This document shows, one piece after another, positions 1 through 5,511 of a DNA stretch of 6,427 nt; position 1 is the stretch's first letter, and the number at the start of each line of letters is the position of its first letter. This DNA comes from an uncultured Eggerthellaceae bacterium (lineage in GTDB: Bacteria; Actinomycetota; Coriobacteriia; Coriobacteriales; Eggerthellaceae): the NCBI GenBank assembly GCA_934645125.1, contig CAKUDT010000086.1:1-6427 (forward strand). The letters are read 5' to 3'. Position numbers and translations under genes: made by a program. The notes beneath the pieces were generated by a model. That model worked only from the letters and a program-made list of their open reading frames with translations. It made no database searches and was not told where the DNA came from.

Positions 1-17
1 CTGCGTGGTGTGTTTCA

Positions 18-1070
18 ATGACGAAGGATAAGAGCATCCTCATCAGAAACATTTACTACATGCTGTCCTATGCCTTCACGACACTGCATCAGGGCGGCTA
101 CGAAAGCGTAGAAACGGAGGAATTTGAGAACCTGCACAACCTTTTCGCCGCGATCCTGGCAAAAGGCATCGGACGGCAGCTGAAGCAGGGGCTGTACCGT
201 GAATACCTCAGCCGGAAAGAGGATCTGACGGTTGTTCGCGGAAAGATCGACATGCCGGGATCGATCCAGAATCGTCTGGCCCGGAAACGAGTGGTCACTT
301 GTGAGTATGATGAGCTTTCAGAGAATAACCTGCTCAATCAGATTCTGAAGACCACCGTCATGATCCTTCTGCAGCACGCAAAGGTGGACGCGGAGCACAA
401 GAACGACCTGAAAAAAGAGATGTTGTTTTTCTCGAATGTAGACACGATTGACCCGGCGACGGTCAGGTGGAGCGCCATCCGCTTCCAGCGGAACAACAAC
501 ACCTACCGGATGCTCATCAGCCTCTGCCAGCTGATTCTGGAAGGGATGCTGATGACGACCCAGGACGGCGAATACAAGCTGGCTTCCTTTGTGGACGAGC
601 AGCGGATGAGCAGGCTGTACGAGAAATTCATCCTTGAGTACTACGCCAAGGAGTGTCCGCAGGTTAAGGCAACCGCCTCGCAGATCCCCTGGGCGCTGGA
701 CGATGGTGTCGGCACCTTCCTGCCGGTGATGCAGAGCGACATCACGCTCACGCAGGGCAGCCGGGTGCTGATTATCGACGCGAAGTATTACACCCGCACG
801 ATGCAGACGCAGTTTGATGCGCACACACTGCACTCTGCCAACCTGTATCAGATCTTCACTTATGTGAAGAACAGGGATACAGAATTCGGCGATCGGCCGC
901 ATCAGGTGTCCGGGATGCTGCTGTACGCCAAAACGGATGAAATGATCCAGCCGGACAACACGTACCAGATGAGTGGGAACCAGATCAGTGTGAAGACACT
1001 GGATCTGAATCAGGAGTTTTCTGCGATTGCGGAGCAGCTGAACGCAATCGTAGCTGAGCACTTTAGCTGA
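18..1070 (+). CDS. mcrC: McrC-type nuclease subunit of a McrBC modified-DNA restriction system
   Basis: This protein is the likely cleavage subunit of a McrBC restriction complex, in which the GTPase McrB recognises modified cytosine and McrC cuts the DNA. The 350-residue length matches the roughly 350 residues of E. coli McrC. The N-terminus (IRNIYYMLSYAF, residues 9-20) is typical of the family, followed by a helical arm (about residues 40-130). The C-terminal half holds a PD-(D/E)xK nuclease core: Asp241 in SDITL, then Asp254-Ala-Lys256 in LIIDAKYY. As I recall, the E. coli catalytic residues are D244, D257 and K259, so the spacing is the same. The ATG at 18 is the first usable start and aligns with the family start. 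McrB is normally encoded immediately upstream and must lie beyond the left edge, so the system cannot be judged complete from this window. No frame damage is seen here. Confidence 0.92.
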   Translation: MTKDKSILIRNIYYMLSYAFTTLHQGGYESVETEEFENLHNLFAAILAKGIGRQLKQGLYREYLSRKEDLTVVRGKIDMPGSIQNRLARKRVVTCEYDELSENNLLNQILKTTVMILLQHAKVDAEHKNDLKKEMLFFSNVDTIDPATVRWSAIRFQRNNNTYRMLISLCQLILEGMLMTTQDGEYKLASFVDEQRMSRLYEKFILEYYAKECPQVKATASQIPWALDDGVGTFLPVMQSDITLTQGSRVLIIDAKYYTRTMQTQFDAHTLHSANLYQIFTYVKNRDTEFGDRPHQVSGMLLYAKTDEMIQPDNTYQMSGNQISVKTLDLNQEFSAIAEQLNAIVAEHFS

Positions 1071-1133
1071 TGGGAAATCAAGCCAGAATGACGGGGAAGG
1101 TCATCACAATCATACCGAAGTGGAGGAATACCC

Positions 1134-1509
1134 ATGAGAAAGCTGTTTGATCCGTTCGAGCAAATGAGTACAGAGGCGCAGGCATTGCTTGAAAGAGGCA
1201 TCAGCCAGATGCGGTATGGATTCGCGCCCGCCCTTTCACTGTGCCAGGAGATAACGTCCGCGCTGTCGTCTTTGCGCGCGGCATCCTGTCGATGTATATC
1301 ACATTAATCTGGTTACGTCCCCGGACGCTGTGCTGTACCATAAACAGCACAGGCTGTTTATGTCTCTTGCTGACACGCTTGAATACATCAGACGGCATGA
1401 CAGCTCACTAATGGAAAAAACACGCGCGAACGCAAAACCCGAAGAGGAATCTCAGGAGCAATGCGCGCCAACAATAAACTTTCCGGAGACAGGAGGGACC
1501 ACGGAATAG
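1134..1509 (+). pseudogene. small gene of unknown function with two apparent frame breaks
   Basis: I do not recognise this gene. It starts at ATG 1134 with a strong GGAGG site (1122-1126, 7-base spacer). Read straight, it gives only 57 residues and stops at 1305-1307. Coding-like sequence continues by stepping to other frames. The first frame (MRKLFDPFEQMSTEAQALLE) serves to about 1225. The next (PFTVPGDNVRAVVFARG) serves to about 1280. A third (DVYHINLVTSPDAVLYH and on, rich in E/K/Q near the end) runs to a TAG at 1507-1509. Each step needs one added base, and the likely places are the GC-rich runs at about 1223-1234 and 1273-1286. With two bases restored the product would be 125 residues. 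It lies between mcrC and the DUF3841 gene on the same strand. Alternatives are a genuine 57-residue protein followed by non-coding sequence, or a sequencing artefact in an intact gene. Confidence 0.42.
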
Positions 1510-1513
1510 CATT

Positions 1514-2500
1514 ATGATTCTATGGACAATGCAGCCAATCGAAATATGGAAGATGATTCAAGATACGGGTGTGTATCGGTGCGATCCCAGAAAAAGCTCC
1601 ATGCATGAGCTTCAGTTCACTGAAAAATATGAGTGGCTTATCCGACAGATGAAAAAGCGAATCGGGCAGCCTCCAGGCGAAGTGACGTATCCTGTATGGG
1701 CATGGTATAAACAGAACGGCAAACATAAAAAGCCGGATCTGCGCAGTGAACGTTGGGGCTATGGGCCGGGCGACGAGGATTATGTCTGCATCGAATTTGA
1801 AATTCCGGACGATCAGGTACTGCTGTCTGATTTTGACGTCTGGCACATAATTCTCAATAACGGTCTGATATCAGAAACGGCAGAAGAGGATGAACGCCAG
1901 GAAAAGTACTATGAATCTCTCACCGCTGAAGAGCAAAGAGCATATGAGGAGAAGAACTGGGAAAGAATTTTTGATATCACCCCGCTGGACAACCACTGGA
2001 TCAGACGCGGCGGCTGGGTACAGGCGACGCTGTGGGAATTAAGGAAAGAAAATGTCCGCGCCGTACGATTCTTCCGAACAGGAAAACTTAAGGAGCAGCC
2101 AATGAAAATGGTTTACTTTGCAGGTTCCATCCGTGGCGGCCGTGAATACGCGGAACTGTATCACCGCATGATTGACTTCATCAAAAAGAAAGCCATCGTG
2201 CTCACGGAGCATGTTGGCGATATGAATCTACAGGAAAGCGCAACGGATCAGAAAATCTACAGGCAGGACATTACCTGGCTGCGCGAGTCAACTCTCCTGA
2301 TCGCTGAATGCACCTGTCCCTCACTGGGCGTTGGCTACGAGCTGGCTTATGGCGAATCGTATGGGAAGCCCTGCCACATCTTCTATAACAAAAGCAGGAC
2401 GCAGCTGTCCGCAATGCTTACAGGGAATCCGTATTTCCATATTCACCCATATGAAAAGGAAGAAGATATCTATGCTGTGCTGGAAGAGGTGCTGCAATAA
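1514..2500 (+). CDS. DUF3841 domain fused to a DNPH1/Rcl-like deoxynucleotide N-glycosidase domain
   Basis: Residues 1 to about 190 form a DUF3841 domain of unknown function, with MILWTMQ at the start, YPVWAWY at 59-65 and GGWVQATLWEL at 166-176. Residues 197-328 closely resemble human DNPH1 (Rcl), which splits the N-glycosidic bond of 2'-deoxynucleoside 5'-monophosphates such as hydroxymethyl-dUMP. The matching motifs are YFAGSIRGGRE (201-211), LTEHVGD (230-236), the Asp252 segment RQDITWL, and AECTCPSLGVGYEL with the probable catalytic Glu265. The start at 1514 matches the DUF3841 N-terminus; its ribosome site is weak, since the AGGAGG at 1491-1496 is 17 bases away. The two domains are usually separate proteins. 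At the junction there is a good ribosome site before ATG 2102 (Met197) and an out-of-frame TAA at 2089-2091, so this may be two adjacent genes joined by a lost base. The next gene begins directly after the stop. Confidence 0.85.
   Translation: MILWTMQPIEIWKMIQDTGVYRCDPRKSSMHELQFTEKYEWLIRQMKKRIGQPPGEVTYPVWAWYKQNGKHKKPDLRSERWGYGPGDEDYVCIEFEIPDDQVLLSDFDVWHIILNNGLISETAEEDERQEKYYESLTAEEQRAYEEKNWERIFDITPLDNHWIRRGGWVQATLWELRKENVRAVRFFRTGKLKEQPMKMVYFAGSIRGGREYAELYHRMIDFIKKKAIVLTEHVGDMNLQESATDQKIYRQDITWLRESTLLIAECTCPSLGVGYELAYGESYGKPCHIFYNKSRTQLSAMLTGNPYFHIHPYEKEEDIYAVLEEVLQ
2089..2104 (+). promoter_or_regulatory. internal ribosome binding site and start for the DNPH1-like domain
   Basis: TAAGGAG (2089-2095) lies 6 bases before ATG 2102, exactly where the DNPH1-like domain begins (Met197 of the fused frame). 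The TAA inside it (2089-2091) is one base out of frame with the upstream DUF3841 reading. Five instead of four A bases at 2083-2086 would make the DUF3841 protein stop there, a classic stop/ribosome-site overlap between two coupled genes. The element may therefore still give a separate 132-residue enzyme, whatever happens upstream. That it is used for translation is inferred. Confidence 0.5.
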
Positions 2501-2725
2501 ATGCCGGACTCAGATGCTGATTTTGAATTCGCTGTAAAAATGTTCGCTGACAAGAGGAAAATCAAGGAAGCTGTACGAAAAGAATATGGTGATTCGCATG
2601 GAAGCTTCGTGATTGACTGCCCATTCTGCGGCGGAAAGAAGGCGATGACAACAGAACGTGATCAGTACGATTTCAAAGCTCACTGTGCTAACTGCCATTA
2701 TGAGCTGACCTGCCTTGGCTGGTAA
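2501..2725 (+). CDS. small zinc-ribbon protein
   Basis: This 74-residue protein has a basic, helical N-terminal half (residues 8-29) and a four-cysteine zinc ribbon: Cys40-x2-Cys43 in CPFCGGKK, and Cys62-x2-Cys65 in CANCHYEL, separated by 18 residues. The layout resembles the zinc-binding modules of DnaG-type and phage primases and small nucleic-acid-binding ribbons, but no catalytic domain follows, so a binding or adaptor role is the most that can be said. The ATG follows the stop of the DUF3841-DNPH1 frame with no gap. GAAGAGGTG, about 10-18 bases upstream, can serve as ribosome site, so translation is probably coupled. Whether it works with the nucleotide hydrolase or with McrC is unknown. 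Confidence 0.72.
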   Translation: MPDSDADFEFAVKMFADKRKIKEAVRKEYGDSHGSFVIDCPFCGGKKAMTTERDQYDFKAHCANCHYELTCLGW

Positions 2726-2791
2726 CCGAAAACCATAACGGTAGGCTGCATGAGTTAAGTTAAATGATAATCAGGTCGGAGGATGAAGCCG

Positions 2792-2923
2792 ATGCTTGAT
2801 TCTGGAGAGTTCACATATAGGGCATATCAGGATAGCCGCGTTAAGCAGCATCCGGGATTCACAGAGGGAGCGTCCGGACTCCTCTATCTGGCCATCCGCA
2901 AAGAAACTGGCAATGAACCATGA
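2792..2923 (+). CDS. 43-residue protein of unknown function
   Basis: A short frame begins at ATG 2792, 9 bases after a clean GGAGG (2778-2782), and ends at TGA 2921-2923. That stop overlaps the next gene's start as ATGA. An in-frame ATG at 2783 sits directly on the ribosome site and is a less likely start. The product begins MLDSGEFTYRAYQDSR and contains GASGLLYLAIRKETG near its end. It has no cysteine, membrane segment or signal peptide, and I do not recognise a family. The strong ribosome site and stop/start coupling to the YjbR gene support real translation. It could be a remnant of a longer protein, or act mainly as a leader that feeds ribosomes to the next gene. Confidence 0.5.
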   Translation: MLDSGEFTYRAYQDSRVKQHPGFTEGASGLLYLAIRKETGNEP

Positions 2924-3312
2924 ATCTGTCAGAATTAAAGGAACACATATTTGAAGCCTACAGCGTGGAGCCGGATCACCCGTTCGCCATGGACGACGTG
3001 TCCAGCGTCTACCGCCACAGCAACAGCCGGAAATGGTTTGCGCTGACGATGCGCATCCCGTACCGGACGCTGGGCATCTCGAAGGATGGCGATGTGGATG
3101 TTCTCAACATCAAATGCGACCCCATCCTTATCGGTTCCCTACGCGGCAGACCCGGCTTTTTGCCCGCTTACCACATGAACAAGGACAAGTGGATTACCAT
3201 CCTGCTGGATGGCTCTGCCGACAGCGCGGACATCATTCCGTTGCTGGCCATGAGCTATGAACTGACCGCCAACAAAACAAGGAAGCGAGGGAAAGTGCAT
3301 GGGACGCTTTGA
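2920..3312 (+). CDS. MmcQ/YjbR family protein
   Basis: This 130-residue protein belongs to the small, double-wing YjbR/MmcQ family, whose members are annotated as putative DNA-binding proteins; no biochemical function is firmly known. Typical features run through it: an N-terminal helix with the Y-x-VEP segment (14-18), FRH-like YRHSNSRKWFALTM (31-44), VDVLNIKCDP (59-68), then LIGSLRGRPGFLPAYHMNK (70-88), and WITILLDG (91-98). Length fits the family's usual 110-130, with a short basic tail (TRKRGK, 120-125) beyond the conserved core. The start is coupled to the upstream 43-residue frame by ATGA. The 3' end overlaps the dehydrogenase gene by 14 bases, so the genes are surely co-transcribed. 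Confidence 0.9.
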   Translation: MNLSELKEHIFEAYSVEPDHPFAMDDVSSVYRHSNSRKWFALTMRIPYRTLGISKDGDVDVLNIKCDPILIGSLRGRPGFLPAYHMNKDKWITILLDGSADSADIIPLLAMSYELTANKTRKRGKVHGTL

Positions 3313-4009
3313 GGGCAAGATCACCGTCGTCACTGGCGGTGCGCACGGGATCGGAAAAGCCATCGCCGACGGGTTCCGCAGCGAGGGTGCTGTCGTTCAT
3401 ATCATCGATATAAAACCCGGTGACTGGTTTGTGGGCGACGTGGGCAACAAGGATACACTGGAGCGATTCGCGGAATATGTCATTCAGCAAAGCGGGCATG
3501 TTGACTATCTGATCAACAATGCCCTGCCGCTGATGAAAGGTATAGGCGAGTGCACCTATGAGGATTTCAGCCGGGCGCTGGCAGTCGGGGTCACCGCGCC
3601 GTTTTATCTGACGAAACTCCTGACCCCGCATTTCGCGCCAGGCGCGTCGGTGATCAACATCTCGTCTTCCCGTGACCGGATGAGCCAGCCGCAGACAGAG
3701 AGCTACACTGCGGCCAAAGGAGGCATTGCCGCGCTTACCCACGCCATGGCCATCAGCTTATCGGGCAAGGTACGAGTCAACAGCATATCGCCCGGATGGA
3801 TTGATACGACAGACGCTGATATCGGCGGTGCGGACGCCCTGCAGCAGCCCGTGGGTCGGGTTGGCAAACCGGAGGACATCGCGGAAATGGCGCTGTTCCT
3901 CTGTTCGGACAAGGCCGGATTCATCAATGGCGAGAACGTCTGCGTGGACGGCGGAATGACGAAACTCATGATCTACCACGGGGAACATGGATGGGAGTAT
4001 CGGGTATGA
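3299..4009 (+). CDS. short-chain dehydrogenase/reductase (SDR) family oxidoreductase
   Basis: This is a classical SDR of 236 residues, a cytosolic Rossmann-fold enzyme that transfers hydride between NAD(P)(H) and an unknown alcohol or carbonyl substrate. Visible motifs are the nucleotide loop TGGAHGIG (12-19), Asp37 after the second strand, which favours NAD(H) over NADP(H), NNA (73-75), the Ser122-124 cluster, the catalytic pair Tyr136-x3-Lys140, SPGWIDT, and GRVGKPEDIAEMALFL followed by a C-terminal VDGG segment. The Asn of the usual Asn-Ser-Tyr-Lys tetrad appears as Gly97 (LAVGVTAPFYLTK). I recall the same VGVTAPF form in clostridial relatives, so it may mark a subfamily rather than a dead enzyme. 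The start lies inside the YjbR gene with GAGGG upstream, and the stop overlaps the DUF503 start. Confidence 0.93.
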   Translation: MGRFEGKITVVTGGAHGIGKAIADGFRSEGAVVHIIDIKPGDWFVGDVGNKDTLERFAEYVIQQSGHVDYLINNALPLMKGIGECTYEDFSRALAVGVTAPFYLTKLLTPHFAPGASVINISSSRDRMSQPQTESYTAAKGGIAALTHAMAISLSGKVRVNSISPGWIDTTDADIGGADALQQPVGRVGKPEDIAEMALFLCSDKAGFINGENVCVDGGMTKLMIYHGEHGWEYRV

Positions 4010-4287
4010 GGATCGCTGCCATGACATTCCGGCTGCACGCGCCGTGGGTGCACAGCTTGAAAGAGAAACGAATGGTCGTCAAAAGCCTCGCCGCCCAGCT
4101 GCAGAATCGCTTCCATGTGTCTGCTGCAGAGATTGACGAGCAGGACACCCACCAGATCATCGTCATCGGCGTGGCTGCTATTGTGCCGCACAACGCCATT
4201 GCGGACGGCCTGATGGAGAAAATCTCACAGTTTGTGGAGAGCGCTTCCGAAGCGGAAGTTTTAGAGGAGACGCGGGAAATACGATGA
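4006..4287 (+). CDS. DUF503 (YlxP-like) family protein
   Basis: A 93-residue member of DUF503, the family of Bacillus YlxP, which is encoded among translation genes there but has no established activity. The N-terminus MRIAAMTFRLHAPWVHSLKEKR is typical: the family begins with a beta strand and then the signature H-SLKEKR. VVKSL and a mid-protein AAEIDEQD / IIVIGVAAI strand pair follow. I chose ATG 4006 because it matches the family start, overlaps the dehydrogenase stop as ATGA, and has GGGAG (3993-3997) 8 bases upstream. An in-frame ATG at 3991 would add five residues (MGVSG). The end overlaps the YaiI-family start by four bases, keeping translation coupled. Confidence 0.87.
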   Translation: MRIAAMTFRLHAPWVHSLKEKRMVVKSLAAQLQNRFHVSAAEIDEQDTHQIIVIGVAAIVPHNAIADGLMEKISQFVESASEAEVLEETREIR

Positions 4288-4745
4288 TGATCTATATTGA
4301 CGCGGACGCTTGCCCTGTCACAAGGATTGCGGAGAACATAGCCTGCAGGCACAGTATTCCTGTCACCCTGCTCTGCGATACCAACCATGTGCTGACTTCT
4401 GATTACAGCGTCATCAAGGTAATCGGCGCTGGAGCAGACGCGGTGGATATCGCTCTGATCAATCTGTGCCAGCGCGGAGATATCGTCATTACCCAAGACT
4501 ATGGTGTAGCGGCGCTGGCCCTGGGCAAAGGTGCCAGAGCGATCCACCAGAACGGCAGATGGTACACTGATGATAATATCGATAGCTTGCTGATGGAGCG
4601 CTATCTGGCAAAGAAAGCCCGGCGCAGCAGCAAGCACCATCTGAAAGGTCCTGCCAAACGTACAGAAGAAGACAATAAGCATTTTGCCGAAAGCTTTGAA
4701 CGAATGATCAAGGAGGCGCTTAATGATTCGTCCTATCATACATGA
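4284..4745 (+). CDS. YaiI/YqxD (UPF0178/DUF188) family PIN-like protein
   Basis: A 153-residue protein of the YaiI/YqxD family, small bacterial proteins with a PIN-nuclease-like fold and no proven substrate. The acidic positions expected of the fold are visible: DADACPV (Asp6, Asp8), LLCDTNH (Asp32), GADAVDIALIN (Asp52, Asp55) and DIVITQDYGVAALAL (Asp66, Asp72). The C-terminal part has the usual HQNGRWYT, a basic stretch KKARRSSKHHLKG, then an acidic/aromatic tail (EEDNKHFAESFERMI). The start ATG 4284 overlaps the DUF503 stop; a second ATG at 4287 is out of frame. Its last 23 bases overlap the start of the deformylase gene, whose ribosome site AGGAGG lies within this coding region. Confidence 0.9.
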   Translation: MMIYIDADACPVTRIAENIACRHSIPVTLLCDTNHVLTSDYSVIKVIGAGADAVDIALINLCQRGDIVITQDYGVAALALGKGARAIHQNGRWYTDDNIDSLLMERYLAKKARRSSKHHLKGPAKRTEEDNKHFAESFERMIKEALNDSSYHT

Positions 4746-5132
4746 TCCGCTGTTTCTGGCGCAGAAGTCAGCGATTGCCACAGAAGCGGGCAAACAGGTC
4801 ATTACCGATCTGCTTGATACGCTTCATGTCAGCCTTGACCGCTGTGTGGGCATGGCGCCAACATGATCGGCGAGAAGAAGCGCATCATCGTTTTCTGTAA
4901 CGGCCCGATGCAAATGGTCATGGTGAATCCGGAGATTATTGCAAAGTCAGGTGAATATGAGGCTGAAGAAGGCTGCCTCTCTCTGGCGGGACTCAGAAAG
5001 ACAAAGCGTTACCGGGAAATTACAGTCAAGTATCAGGATCAGACTTTCCGACAGTTAACAGGTACTTTTGAGGGTTTTACCGCGCAGATCATCCAACATG
5101 AGATCGATCACTGCAACGGAATACTGATATAA
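4723..5132 (+). pseudogene. def: peptide deformylase gene broken by a one-base frameshift
   Basis: Peptide deformylase removes the formyl group from the N-terminal methionine of new proteins. The gene starts at ATG 4723 with AGGAGG at 4711-4716. The first frame (MIRPIIHDPLFLAQKS and on) stops after 47 residues at TGA 4864-4866. The rest continues one frame over from about 4858 to TAA 5132. Adding one G after 4857 restores GMAANMIGEKKR and an uninterrupted 136 residues, the usual length of this short subgroup. In the restored protein, motif II is EEGCLS (Cys85) and motif III is QHEIDH (His126, Glu127, His130), giving metal ligands and catalytic Glu. Motif I reads GMAANM, with Met48 where classical enzymes have Gln. 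As written, neither half should be active: the first lacks the metal site and a restart at ATG 4863 lacks motif I. Sequence error and true decay both remain possible; another def copy would be expected in the genome. Confidence 0.85.
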
Positions 5133-5360
5133 ATACAAATCATGATGAGAATCAGCACATGATCAAGATCTACGGAATGCCCACATGCCCTTATTGTGAT
5201 TACATCCAGGAGCAGATCGCAGGACGAAAGGACAAATTCGAATACATCAACATTGGCGAACACATCCGCTACCTTAGCGCGTTCATGAGACTTCGGGATA
5301 ACCTGAGAATTGTGACCAAACAGCCTTTGTATCATTTCAATGGTTTCGAGCCAATCAGAT

Positions 5361-5397
5361 CCTCATGCTTCGATAAGAGTATGGGGCTCTCTTTTTT
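5361..5397 (+). terminator. rho-independent terminator of the plus-strand operon
   Basis: CCTCATGCT (5361-5369) pairs with AGTATGGGG (5378-5386) as a 9-base-pair stem with two G-U pairs and an 8-base loop. The sequence then reads CTCTC followed by six T (5392-5397). A competing pairing of GAGCC (5348-5352) with GGCTC (5385-5389) also ends at the T run. It sits where the operon should end, between convergent genes. There is no matching T run for the opposite strand, so it appears to act only on plus-strand transcripts. It was judged by eye, without an energy calculation. Confidence 0.5.
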
Positions 5398-5511
5398 ATC
5401 TTGCTCGTCTATTTGTATTTTAGCCACGTACCGAGTCCTCTTCCGCCGAATGCCATTTGCATCCGATTCGATATTGCTTCTCCGCTTCTTTTCCTTTTCT
5501 GCGACCGTAAA
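5398..5511. other. gene-poor gap between convergent transcription units
   Basis: Between the terminator and the DUF6155 stop I see no recognisable gene on the plus strand, no RNA gene and no repeat of note. On the minus strand a 35-residue frame (5527-5420, starting MFFDVIYGRRKG) overlaps the end of the DUF6155 gene by 16 bases. It has only a poorly spaced ribosome site and no known relatives that I can name. No clear terminator for the minus-strand genes is visible. Confidence 0.45.

Noticed and set aside
318..1061. Long minus-strand open frame of 247 codons opposite mcrC.
   Set aside because: It is the antisense of a clearly conserved gene, arises from codon bias, and shows no family resemblance.
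1070..1150. A 26-codon frame starting on the mcrC stop (TGATG overlap), MGNQARMTGKVITIIPKW and on.
   Set aside because: It has no good ribosome site and overlaps the better-supported start at 1134; nothing in it is recognisable.
2722..2743. Short inverted pair ACCG...CGGT just after the zinc-ribbon stop.
   Set aside because: Only four base pairs with a long loop and no T run; not a terminator or convincing operator.
2743..2771. A possible promoter before the 43-residue gene: GATAAT at 2766-2771.
   Set aside because: No acceptable -35 element lies 16-18 bases upstream (the sequence there is about AGGCTG), so the match is too weak to call.
5303..5335. On the minus strand, MIQRLFGHNSQ resembles the IQxLLGHSS segment of tyrosine recombinases, suggesting an integrase remnant at the glutaredoxin truncation.
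   Set aside because: The likeness covers about ten residues, and the frame continues as plain antisense of the glutaredoxin; no other integrase motif is near.
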